DNA from: BTUB01 sp964392765
GTDB lineage: Bacteria; Babelota; Babeliae; Babelales; Vermiphilaceae
NCBI GenBank assembly: GCA_964392765.1
Contig: CAYMRF010000001.1
Coordinates: 16,597-80,596, forward strand
Direction of reading: 5' to 3'
DNA length: 64,000 bases
Part shown: one piece after another, positions 33,538-42,119 of the stretch
Layout of the letters: every line of letters starts with the position of its first letter
Position numbering within the stretch: position 1 is the stretch's first letter
The notes under the pieces: generated by a model
The model's input: only the letters and a program-made list of their open reading frames with translations
Told to the model about the DNA's origin: nothing
Databases searched by the model: none
Program-made: the position numbers and the translations under genes

Positions 33538-34689
33538 ATGTCACGAATTATTTTGTCAGTCTATTTACTTGTTTCATTAAGCAGCGTTAGCTTACGGGCA
33601 ATGGTTGATCCTCGTGAAGATCAAGAGCAGCCAAAACAAACCCCAGGGCCAAGAGGACAAATAATATTTTACTCCTCAATGGAGGAGATGAAAGCTATAT
33701 ATGCAAATCTTTTTAGGCCAGAAGGCGCAACTCCTGAAGCTACAGATGCTGCATCTACATGCAATCTTGAGAAATTAAAACAGCATGTTGATTCAAATAA
33801 TGTGAACGTTGCCGATCGCGAAAAACACGCAAGTTTACTTTCTCTCGCGCTAGCAAAGCAAGCACAAGAAAAGAAGTTTGATCCAGCAGCTCCAGACTAT
33901 TTAATCAGCCTAAGAGCTTTTACTGACAGGCGAAGCACCACCGCAGAACTAGCTTCTCCTCTCATGCAAGCGGCATCATTGGCGATCTTTCAGAGAAGAT
34001 TCGCGCCCGTTGAATATTTGCTTGGAAAAAAAGCTAATCCATTTTTACCAAATCAAATCCATACCGGTTGGAGCGCCGCTGAAGCCACCTTTCAATGCAG
34101 AGAGAACCAAGATCCTTCTGGAGAAATATATGCAAACATAGCACGCCTGATGGCCATGTTTGCCCCACACGCACGCACTATTCATGATGCGCTAGAAACT
34201 TATGATATCCTTACCATTAAAAAATTTGCTGACCCGCAAAGCATTAATACTCCGGATGCGCAAGGTTGCACACCACTATTAAAAATAATGGGACGCTATT
34301 GCCCTCATCTGAACATCAAGCCTGAAGTGACTACCATTCTAAAATTGCTTTTTCTGCGCAAGGCTAATCCTAACCAAGTGGGAATTTGGAATGGTTTCAA
34401 AGCTGCTCCATTAGATTTAGCAACGTACGACGCCGTGCAATCTAGTGATACCTCATTAGTTTCACTCTTTTTGGAGGCTGGAGCAAATCCAAAACTAGAC
34501 ACCAATCCTGAAAACAAAGAAGAAGTAGCTCGCTGCTCATATGATATAGCCACGCATTTTAAATCGGCACCAAATGAGTGCCCATGCGGAAAAGAAAGCT
34601 GCGAAGCTGGTTACCAAGCCAAAAGAGCTACCGCGTCAAAATTATTAGAGCTTTTTGATGCACATATAGCACAACAAGCTTCTAAGTAA
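33538..34689 (+). CDS. Secreted ankyrin-like protein C
   Basis: 383 residues, collinear with protein B: signal peptide (IILSVYLLVSLSSVSLRA), first ankyrin-like section with CNLEKLKQHVDSNNVN and SLLSLALAKQAQE, then ALETYDILTIKKFADPQSIN, GCTPLLKIM, FLRKANPNQVG, LFLEAGANPKLDTNPE. The end carries CPCGKESCEAG and KLLELFDAHIAQ, like protein A. AAAGGAACT lies before the start, 28 bases after protein B, so B and C are probably cotranscribed. Function inferred as protein binding, perhaps towards host proteins. Confidence 0.8.
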   Translation: MSRIILSVYLLVSLSSVSLRAMVDPREDQEQPKQTPGPRGQIIFYSSMEEMKAIYANLFRPEGATPEATDAASTCNLEKLKQHVDSNNVNVADREKHASLLSLALAKQAQEKKFDPAAPDYLISLRAFTDRRSTTAELASPLMQAASLAIFQRRFAPVEYLLGKKANPFLPNQIHTGWSAAEATFQCRENQDPSGEIYANIARLMAMFAPHARTIHDALETYDILTIKKFADPQSINTPDAQGCTPLLKIMGRYCPHLNIKPEVTTILKLLFLRKANPNQVGIWNGFKAAPLDLATYDAVQSSDTSLVSLFLEAGANPKLDTNPENKEEVARCSYDIATHFKSAPNECPCGKESCEAGYQAKRATASKLLELFDAHIAQQASK

Positions 34690-34720
34690 TAACTTCTTAA
34701 GTGGAGGTTATTTTATTTGC

Positions 34721-37348
34721 CTAAATTCTTCCAATTCGGATACGAATGAGTTTATTTGGATCTAAAACTTCATTCACCGCAGCTTCAATCTCAGCTTTGC
34801 TAATTGCTTTTAAATTTTTTAAGCGGGTATCAAAATAATCCGCGGGTAAATTGAATCGATCAATAAATAAAAATGCTTCTGCCATATTATAATTAGATTC
34901 AAAATGATCAACCAATGAGTTCACGAGTGCATTGCGCGCATGCTCAATATCAAGATCATTAAGCTTCTTTTTGCATTCGATCATCGCTTGCTCAATCATA
35001 CGCTCTGCTTCTTCAAGCCGATCATTAGAAACTATGGTACGCAAAAACACAATGCCCGGTTGGCTAGAAGATCCATGGGTTAAACGGACCAATGATCCGC
35101 CAATCGTATAAAATAAACCTGTTTGCTCCCGCAACTGAAAAAGATATGAGCTCATAGAGCCTAAAACACCGCCGGTAAAAATTTGATCAAAAAGCAATAA
35201 GGCATCAAATCTCTTATCAAGACGTGAAACAGAACGTCCGGCAAAGCAAAGCACTGTTTGATCGCGATTACAATACGTGTTCAAATCTTTTTTCTTTACA
35301 GCATTGAGAGAAGGATACTCTAAATCAGAGACTTCCATCCCTTGCCACTTGCCAAGATACTGGCTCACTTTCTCATGTACATCAATTCCTTCAAGATCTC
35401 CAACGATTGCCAATCGAGTTTCCTTAGGAGTACTGTATTTGCGATACGCATCGATCAAATCAGCTTGTGTAATCTTCTTTATAGTATCTTGCGTACCTAG
35501 CATATTTTTGGAGAATGGATGATCTTTATAGAGCTCAGAATCTACCAGCTGCGAAACAAATTCGGTAGGCTCATCCCAGAAATTTTTGATGTCTGATTCA
35601 ATCTGAATTCGCACTCTTTCCAAGTTTTTTTTAGGAAATGTTGCTTTAGTAACTAATTGATCCAAAAGATGCAAAGCAAAATCGAAGTCTTCTTTAAGAA
35701 CGGTCATTTGAATCCCGCTTCCAGAAGTACTAATGCCCATACCATGAGATTCAGCAGCATCAGCCAATTCTTGATCATTATATTTTTCTGTTCCTTCAAG
35801 CAACATACTTCTCATAAAGCATATTAAGCCATCTTTGCCCTGAGGATCATAAAAAAAGCGAGCTTTAAATTCCAGTCTTAATGAAATTTTAGGCGTTAAC
35901 TTATTTGAATGAGTTAATAATTTTAAGCCATTAGAAAGTTCAAATGTTTTTGCTCGAGGATATTTAAATTCAACCGCCTCCTGCGCAATAACTTGCTCAA
36001 CATACGCACCGCATTCCACGGTTGTTTCGCGAACTTTGCGCGAAAGAATACGCTCATCCTCCTTATCCGATTGCTCTTGCATCGCAAGCCATTCAATTTT
36101 TTCTTGCTCATTGAGCGCTAATACTACTCCTTTGCTCATTACCGAAGGACGCAAATAATTTTTAAAAAATTGATCAACATCTTTTTTACTAAGCTGCTGT
36201 TGCAATTCAATATATTCATAAAGAGAATTTTCGTTTTTATTTGCTAAAAATGAGCCACCAATCTCATAGGCAAGATTCATGCTATTTTCAAAAAGACTGA
36301 TATGCTCCATATGGGATTGCTTGCGCGCACGTTGCAATTCATGCTCGCTGATTCCATCTTTATGCAATAATTCTAATTCATCTTTTATAAGTTGAGTAAT
36401 TGCATCAATCACCGTTTCATCTACGGGGTCAACATTCACAAACAAAACACTTTGATCAAACATTTCATAAAGATCTACTTGTAAATCGGTCGCCAATTCT
36501 CGTTCGTCTACCAATTTTTTATAAAGGCGAGATCCTTTACCTTCACCAAAGATCCAGCGCACCACATCTACCATATGCGATTGTTTTGCCTTTAAGCCGG
36601 GAATCACCCATGCATACATTAAAATCGGTTGCTGCACATCACGCTTCAGTATGATCGAATAGGAACGAATATCAGGAGTAAATGCGTGCACCTCTTTTTT
36701 ATACTCCGGATCCGCGGGAATGTGTTTAAAAGCATCTTCCGCGAGTGCAATAGCTTCATCTTCGTCTACATCACCTACAATCACAAGTGTTGCATTATTG
36801 GGAGTATAGTGCTTCTTATAAAATGCGAGCAATCCTTTTTGGGTGATGCTCCATAGATCCTGCTTATAACCAATAATAGGATAGTGATACGGGTGTTCTT
36901 TAAAAAGCGTGCTTAAAATCTGTTCGCACAAACTGGTTTGATAATCATCCTTATACATTTTTAATTCTTGGATTACTGCTTTAAGCTCAGCGTTCAATAA
37001 ATCTTCTTTAAAGGTGCAATTGCGCATGCAATTAGCTAAGAGCGGCAGCGCAATTTTCCAGTTTTGCTTAGGAAAATCAAAAAGGTAACCAGTATAATCA
37101 TGACCGGTGAATGCATTACAATTGCCCGATAATTTATGGGAAATAAGATTAATATCAGACTCAGAAAGAATATCAGTGCCTTTAAAAATCATATGCTCGA
37201 GCAAATGCGCCAGGCCTCTTTCTCCATCTTTTTCATCTTTAGAACCCACCTCATACCAAAGTTGTATTGCAACCTTGGGAATAGTTTTTTGAGAATATAC
37301 TAAAATGGTCAACCCATTAGAGAGCACATGCTTTTTTATCTGATTCAC
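34721..37348 (-). CDS. M16-family zinc metallopeptidase without signal peptide
   Basis: 875 residues, starting at GTG 37348 with AAAGG 8 bases upstream. The N-terminal half has HLLEH (48-52) and the third ligand Glu 128 in VIQELK, again 76 residues on. The C-terminal half is the inactive paired fold (LKLLTHSNKLTPKISL, then GVLGSMSSYLFQLREQTG). Identity to the secreted M16 protein at 28691-31489 is high over the whole length, for example FTGHDYTGYLFDFP against FTSHDYTGYLFNMP. Unlike that protein it has no leader, so it should act in the cytoplasm. It is divergent from comEC with a gap of only 30 bases. Confidence 0.92.
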   Translation of the reverse strand: MNQIKKHVLSNGLTILVYSQKTIPKVAIQLWYEVGSKDEKDGERGLAHLLEHMIFKGTDILSESDINLISHKLSGNCNAFTGHDYTGYLFDFPKQNWKIALPLLANCMRNCTFKEDLLNAELKAVIQELKMYKDDYQTSLCEQILSTLFKEHPYHYPIIGYKQDLWSITQKGLLAFYKKHYTPNNATLVIVGDVDEDEAIALAEDAFKHIPADPEYKKEVHAFTPDIRSYSIILKRDVQQPILMYAWVIPGLKAKQSHMVDVVRWIFGEGKGSRLYKKLVDERELATDLQVDLYEMFDQSVLFVNVDPVDETVIDAITQLIKDELELLHKDGISEHELQRARKQSHMEHISLFENSMNLAYEIGGSFLANKNENSLYEYIELQQQLSKKDVDQFFKNYLRPSVMSKGVVLALNEQEKIEWLAMQEQSDKEDERILSRKVRETTVECGAYVEQVIAQEAVEFKYPRAKTFELSNGLKLLTHSNKLTPKISLRLEFKARFFYDPQGKDGLICFMRSMLLEGTEKYNDQELADAAESHGMGISTSGSGIQMTVLKEDFDFALHLLDQLVTKATFPKKNLERVRIQIESDIKNFWDEPTEFVSQLVDSELYKDHPFSKNMLGTQDTIKKITQADLIDAYRKYSTPKETRLAIVGDLEGIDVHEKVSQYLGKWQGMEVSDLEYPSLNAVKKKDLNTYCNRDQTVLCFAGRSVSRLDKRFDALLLFDQIFTGGVLGSMSSYLFQLREQTGLFYTIGGSLVRLTHGSSSQPGIVFLRTIVSNDRLEEAERMIEQAMIECKKKLNDLDIEHARNALVNSLVDHFESNYNMAEAFLFIDRFNLPADYFDTRLKNLKAISKAEIEAAVNEVLDPNKLIRIRIGRI

Positions 37349-37378
37349 AAGAAAAACCTTTAAATATATACTGTTTTA

Positions 37379-38509
37379 ATGAACCTAATAGTAACAAATT
37401 TTATATTTCCCCGCCTTCATTATTTATTTTATGCAACATTGTTCCTTATGGCGGGCATATCGTGCAGATTTTTGGCACTCCCTTATACGGCTCCACTTGC
37501 TCTTGCAATCAGCCTAAGTGTAATAGGATTATGGCAACGCTGGCAAAAAGGCTTCTGGCAGCCGCTCTTTTTTATTGCCAGTTCGGGACTTTTACTTGGC
37601 TTTTTGCTTTGCTTTTTGCAGCTGCAAGATCAGCAGAAATTCCAGACTCTTGTTGCCGGTCCTTCCATTTGCTTGCGCGGCACTATTTCCAGCATTGAAA
37701 AAATACAAAATCCTCGATTCAATGTGCGCATGATCCTTGAAGTAGATCAGCTTCAAAAAGAAGATCAATGGATCCCCTGCGGGCAAACCATTGCGCTTTA
37801 TGTAAATAGCAGGCCGGATCTTTTGGTTGCAGATAGGATAGAAATTACAAACGTGATCTTTAAACCAATTTCAAACACATCATTCACTACCTATTTAGCC
37901 AAAGAAAAGATCTGTGCAACGCTTTTTCTTGAATCACTAAATTATAAATTTCTTGAGCGCCCCAATTTTAGTCTCAACCGCTCGCTCTTTTATTTCAAAG
38001 AATCGCTTTTTAAATCTTTGCGATCCAAAATAAATTATGAAACATTCCAACTCTTCTCTTCAATATTTCTGGGAAATCGCGTTGCAGTAAAAAAACAAAT
38101 GGATACCACCAAAGAGCCGTTTAAAATATGGGGCACCAGCCATTATCTTGCGCGCTCAGGATTACATTTAGTTATTTTTGTGATTGTTTGGCATTTTCTT
38201 TTGAGCCTGCTTCCGCTTACCTATCTATTTAAACAGCTCTTTCTTTTGCTTCTTATTCTGGTTTACGCACTTCTTTCTTGGTCAAGCGTTTCGTTTGAAC
38301 GCGCACTCTTAATGGTACTTATTTATAAATGTTGCCTCTTAGCAAAATCCCCCTCCCATTACATCCACTTAATTGTATTGGTTACTCTGCTAGTACTCAT
38401 AATGAATCCCCTACAACTCTTTTTTCTTGATTTTCAACTGAGCTTTGGCCTCACCTTTGCACTCGCATGGTTTAATTACATTGAAGCCCGCAAAAAACAG
38501 GCCTCTTAA
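37379..38509 (+). CDS. comEC: ComEC/Rec2-like membrane protein, short form
   Basis: 376 residues. In competence ComEC forms the channel that brings single-stranded DNA across the inner membrane. Seen: two N-terminal membrane segments, an OB-like soluble region (ICLRGTISSIEKIQNPRF, the DUF4131 part), and the competence domain with the signature IWGTSHYLARSGLHLVIFVI (normally GxSHLLAISGLH). At least five membrane segments follow, and an FLDFQLSFGLTFALAW end. The protein stops there, so the rest of the channel and the C-terminal metallo-beta-lactamase-like nuclease domain are missing. It may still take up DNA or may be a reduced form. Confidence 0.8.
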   Translation: MNLIVTNFIFPRLHYLFYATLFLMAGISCRFLALPYTAPLALAISLSVIGLWQRWQKGFWQPLFFIASSGLLLGFLLCFLQLQDQQKFQTLVAGPSICLRGTISSIEKIQNPRFNVRMILEVDQLQKEDQWIPCGQTIALYVNSRPDLLVADRIEITNVIFKPISNTSFTTYLAKEKICATLFLESLNYKFLERPNFSLNRSLFYFKESLFKSLRSKINYETFQLFSSIFLGNRVAVKKQMDTTKEPFKIWGTSHYLARSGLHLVIFVIVWHFLLSLLPLTYLFKQLFLLLLILVYALLSWSSVSFERALLMVLIYKCCLLAKSPSHYIHLIVLVTLLVLIMNPLQLFFLDFQLSFGLTFALAWFNYIEARKKQAS

Positions 38510-38587
38510 TAAAAATATTGTTTCCCACTCATCAATTTGAATACCTTTAGTGTATAAAAGGCATCGCCATTAAAGGGGAGTAGGGAT

Positions 38588-39925
38588 ATGGTACGCTTTC
38601 AGCACAATTCTATTTTTTTGCGTTTTTTTATTTTTGCTTTTTTGATATTTAACCCAGCCATTTCAAAAGAGAAAAAACCTTGGACGTTTATCGTTTACGC
38701 AGCGGCTGACAACAATCTGCGCGACTATGCATCGCGCAACATTAAGCAAATGTCTACTATCGGCTCAAATCAAAACGTGAACATCTGCGTTCACCTTGAT
38801 ATTCGAATGCCCGGCAGCAAAAAAATGACGCGCCGCTATTACGTTGAAAAAAATAATCCAGTGCAAATCGACATGCCGCAAGAAAAAACCCCTATGAATA
38901 GCGGCGATCCTCAAACGCTTATCTCCGCATGCCGTTGGGCAATCACTAATTATCCAGCAGAACGATATATGCTTGTTCTCTGGAATCATGGAACTGGTAT
39001 CATAGATCCTTATGGAAGAAGACAAATTGACACTAAAATGCTCTACAATTTTAATGCAGAAGCAAATGTGTTTGAGCTTGATCGCACTATTGGATTTCTT
39101 GATTTAATAGAAGCGCTCAATGACCCTAAAGGAATTTGCTGGGATGATAGCACGGGCGACTATCTCACCAATCAAAAGTTAGAAGCGGCGCTCGGGGAAA
39201 TTACCAACTCACTTTTAGGCGGCAAAAAATTTGAGATCATCGCCTTCGATGCCTGCCTTATGGCAATGCTTGAAGTTGCAGAAATCACCAAGCGATACTC
39301 AAACATTCAAATCGCATCTGAAGAAGTAGAGCCAGGCCCAGGCTGGAGATATGATGAAGCTTTATCGCCATTCCTGAAGGGCGCCCCTGACGCGCATAGT
39401 TTGGCATCTCACATTGTAGATGCATTTGCAACCGCCTACCGCCCGCAAGGAAATCATCCCGGGTTTGTTGATTACACTCAGTCAGCGCTTGATCTTACCC
39501 TTATTCCTCAACTTGAAGCTAATGTTGACCAATTGGGCAATGCCCTGGCGGCGGCACTAGCCACCGATCAGGCACAAACGTATAGAAATATTATTGGTCA
39601 ATGCAAGCGCAAAGGAAATTGCACCCACTTTAATGAGCCAACGTATATTGATCTGCTACATTTTAATAAAAATCTTTTAAAATCAGTTCGCGATACTTTT
39701 CCAAATCCTAATTTACTTGCTTCTGAAATCATACGAATACTGCAAGAAGGGCAAGCGATTATTAGAAAAGTGGTTATCAGAAATGTGTGCGGATCGAACC
39801 TACCTAATGCCTCGGGCATATCAATTTTCTTCCCGGACCGAAAAATTCACCCATCTTATAAGAAATCTAATTTTGCCAAAAACAATTGGACAAAGTTCTT
39901 AACCGCATTTGTTTTAAATCCATAA
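38588..39925 (+). CDS. Secreted clostripain-family (C11) cysteine peptidase
   Basis: 445 residues with a signal peptide (FLRFFIFAFLIFNPAIS). C11 peptidases are caspase-fold enzymes that cut after Arg or Lys. The catalytic dyad is visible as His 134 in LWNHGTG and Cys 223 in FDACLMAMLEVA. The N-terminal strand WTFIVYAAADNNLRDYA and the SEEVEPGPGWRYDEAL segment after the Cys are also typical. The start is preceded by AAAGGGGAG. A strong terminator follows. Exported C11 enzymes act on other secreted or host proteins, but the target here is unknown. Confidence 0.9.
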   Translation: MVRFQHNSIFLRFFIFAFLIFNPAISKEKKPWTFIVYAAADNNLRDYASRNIKQMSTIGSNQNVNICVHLDIRMPGSKKMTRRYYVEKNNPVQIDMPQEKTPMNSGDPQTLISACRWAITNYPAERYMLVLWNHGTGIIDPYGRRQIDTKMLYNFNAEANVFELDRTIGFLDLIEALNDPKGICWDDSTGDYLTNQKLEAALGEITNSLLGGKKFEIIAFDACLMAMLEVAEITKRYSNIQIASEEVEPGPGWRYDEALSPFLKGAPDAHSLASHIVDAFATAYRPQGNHPGFVDYTQSALDLTLIPQLEANVDQLGNALAAALATDQAQTYRNIIGQCKRKGNCTHFNEPTYIDLLHFNKNLLKSVRDTFPNPNLLASEIIRILQEGQAIIRKVVIRNVCGSNLPNASGISIFFPDRKIHPSYKKSNFAKNNWTKFLTAFVLNP

Positions 39926-39934
39926 AATAAAGCC

Positions 39935-39979
39935 TTTAAAAAGTGCTTCGGAATTTTAACCTCCGAAGCACTTTTTAAA
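39935..39979 (+). terminator. Rho-independent terminator of the C11 gene
   Basis: A perfect 18-base stem TTTAAAAAGTGCTTCGGA (39935-39952) with TCCGAAGCACTTTTTAAA (39962-39979). It can act in both directions and marks the left border of the gene-free origin region. Confidence 0.85.
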
Positions 39980-40512
39980 TTTTATCTAAAAATAAAAAGA
40001 TTGGGCCCAGCAGCAAAAACCTAAAAGATTAAAAAACAGAATCGTCGATTAAACCAATCAAAACAACATATTTTTAAATAATCAAACAACTCCGATGCAA
40101 CAGTTTTTTACTTTGTTGCAATTTATTTCTACAGAAAAGAGATACTCTTTAAATTTTTCAAAAAACATTTCAAAAGAGATTGCAACAGTGCGCGATTTTG
40201 CGAAAATATTCTTATTGAAAAAAATGGCCGAATGCAATTTTATCTTTAGATAAGGTACATTTGATAAACAATTTTCATATAGCGCATAAAAAAAAGCAAC
40301 AAGACGAAGGGGGGCCAAAATGCCTAGAATTTTTAGCATATTATTTTTTTAAAAGTTAATTCAAACAAGAATAGCGAAAGATTGCACATATTTTTTGATA
40401 CTATCGAATCAATCGAAAACCGCATAACTATAAAGACAGTGCAACAAACAGAAAAAATATTCCGGGTGAAACGAGACAGGACTTTATAAAACAGTTCCGT
40501 GACTTCCAGTCT

Positions 40513-40826
40513 GGTGGATAACTTGGTGGATAAGTGGTGGATAAGTGGTGGATAAATAATCACGCAACATTCGATGCCCTTATTCATTCAGCAAATAGAA
40601 CGGCTAGGCATCCAAACATGGCTTACAAACGGCCTTGCCGAGCGCAACAAAAAGTTATCCACAAGTTACCCACCACTTATCCACCAAGTTATCCACCACT
40701 TGGTCATCATTGCAAATCGCTATCTAGACGAGCTAAAGGGGCAGCCAGGACCAAGTTATCCACCAAAAAACGCCTCACCTATTATTATTATAAGTATTAA
40801 TATATATATAAATATAATAATAAGGG
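40513..40826. other. Probable chromosomal replication origin (oriC)
   Basis: The 1.1-kb gap 39926-41028 has no convincing gene. It holds two mirror-image clusters of DnaA-box-like 9-mers. GGTGGATAA occurs at 40513, 40525, 40536 and 40547. In the opposite orientation lie TTATCCACA at 40655 (exact E. coli consensus), TTACCCACC at 40666, and TTATCCACC at 40677, 40689 and 40756. Spacing within clusters is 11-12 bases, about one helical turn. A 44-base AT tract with only two G/C (40781-40824) follows and would be the unwinding element. Base skew changes sign here (see findings). dnaA itself is not in the window. I see nothing clear in 39980-40500. Confidence 0.85.
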
Positions 40827-40922
40827 CCCCCCTCCAAACCTGAAACCGACTTTATGAAGCCTAAAAGGGGTAGACCATAGGGTAGCTCGGGGTGCAATTA
40901 GGGCTTGCGCTCAATAGGGGTT

Positions 40923-40928
40923 TATAAT
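40923..40928 (+). promoter_or_regulatory. -10 hexamer candidate for nusA-infB
   Basis: A perfect TATAAT lies about 100 bases upstream of nusA, just right of the putative origin. The best -35 partners (TTAGGG at 40898 or TTGCGC at 40905) have poor spacing. Confidence 0.45.
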
Positions 40929-41028
40929 ACACTTACGATATGTGCAACTTTCATTATTAAATCTTTATTGTTTATTCGGCACACAGATTTCACCAAACAA
41001 GCAACTCCAAATTTAGAAGGCATTTACA

Positions 41029-42093
41029 GTGAGACTCACTGAAGTTATTGACGAACTCGTTGAAGAACGCGGTCTAGACAGAGACATTTTAAGCGGCATA
41101 GTCTGCGAAGGAATGCTTGCTGCCTATACCAAAAAGTATCCGGAATTCACCCTTAAGGTAGATTTTGACAAAAAAACCAACGAAATGGTTATTTTGGTTG
41201 AAAAAGAGGTGGTTAATACCGTAGAAGACGAGGAATTTGAGATTAGCCTTCGCAAAGCAAAAGCTCTCGACGCTAAAGCAGAACTAGAGTCCAAGCTCTT
41301 TGTTCCCTTTGATGGAAAAATTGGGCGAATTGAGATCTTGCGCGCAAAGCAGGTGATTGCCAATAGCATTAGAAGAATTGAAGCTTCTGCTGTTTATGAA
41401 GAGTTTAAAGATAAAGAAGGCACCATTGTCCACGGCACTATTCATAAGTGTGAGCGTGGCGGTGCGGCCGTAAAAATCGGCGATACCTTGGCCTTCTTGC
41501 CTAAGTCTCTTATGATTCCTGGAGAAAAATGTGCCGCAGGATATACCGTGCGCGCATTGCTTAAGGAGGTTTTGCCTGAGCCTCGAAATGATAATCAGCT
41601 TGTGCTTGATAGGGGTTCAGAGTTGTTCTTACAGCGTCTTTTTGAGCTCGAGATTCCTGAGGTCTTTGAAAAATTAGTTGAAATTAAGAAAATTGTAAGA
41701 ACTCCTGGCTACAAATCTAAGGTGGCTGTGGTTTCCCATGATAAAAATATCGACCCTGTTGGAACCTGTGTAGGAATTGGTGGCGCTCGTATTAAGCCAA
41801 TCCTTAAGGAGTTGGGCGGCGAGAAGATTGATGTGATTGTTTGGAGTGAGTCTCCAGAAATTCTGATTCGCGACTCTTTAAAGCCTGCGCAAATCAATAG
41901 AGTTGAGATAGTTGACGATCAAAATTGCAACGTATGGCTCAATGAAGACCAGCGCTCTTTGGCGATCGGAAAAATGGGGCAAAATATTTCATTGGCATCT
42001 CGTTTGAGTGGCTATAACATTCACTTAATTAAGAGTGAAAGCCCTGCTCAAAATATCGATGAGATCGCTATGGATATGGAAGAATTTGATTGA
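41029..42093 (+). CDS. nusA: Transcription termination/antitermination protein NusA
   Basis: NusA binds RNA polymerase and nascent RNA to modulate pausing, termination and antitermination. The 354-residue protein has the N-terminal polymerase-binding domain (ILSGIVCEGMLAAYTKKYPE), an S1 domain (IVHGTIHKCERGGAAVKIG), KH1 with VGIGGARIKPILKELGGEKIDVI and KH2 with AIGKMGQNISLASRLSGYNI. It lacks the C-terminal acidic repeats of E. coli NusA, as in many bacteria. It starts with GTG; AGAAGG is 8 bases upstream. infB follows after 26-32 bases, the widespread nusA-infB order (rimP is not adjacent). Confidence 0.96.
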   Translation: MRLTEVIDELVEERGLDRDILSGIVCEGMLAAYTKKYPEFTLKVDFDKKTNEMVILVEKEVVNTVEDEEFEISLRKAKALDAKAELESKLFVPFDGKIGRIEILRAKQVIANSIRRIEASAVYEEFKDKEGTIVHGTIHKCERGGAAVKIGDTLAFLPKSLMIPGEKCAAGYTVRALLKEVLPEPRNDNQLVLDRGSELFLQRLFELEIPEVFEKLVEIKKIVRTPGYKSKVAVVSHDKNIDPVGTCVGIGGARIKPILKELGGEKIDVIVWSESPEILIRDSLKPAQINRVEIVDDQNCNVWLNEDQRSLAIGKMGQNISLASRLSGYNIHLIKSESPAQNIDEIAMDMEEFD

Positions 42094-42119
42094 TGGTTTT
42101 ATAACAGAAAGAGCTGTAA

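Noticed and set aside
40090..40570. Repeated GCAAC words (TGCAACA, TTGTTGCAA)
   Set aside because: Four to five short occurrences in 500 AT-rich bases are not clearly more than chance, and the spacing is irregular.
40082..40587. Two minus-strand frames left of the origin
   Set aside because: No family resemblance, no ribosome binding sites, AT-rich composition; the region is better explained as noncoding origin flank.
40534..40843. Overlapping + strand frames across the DnaA-box region
   Set aside because: They are made of repeated box sequences and poly-TAT codons; not coding.
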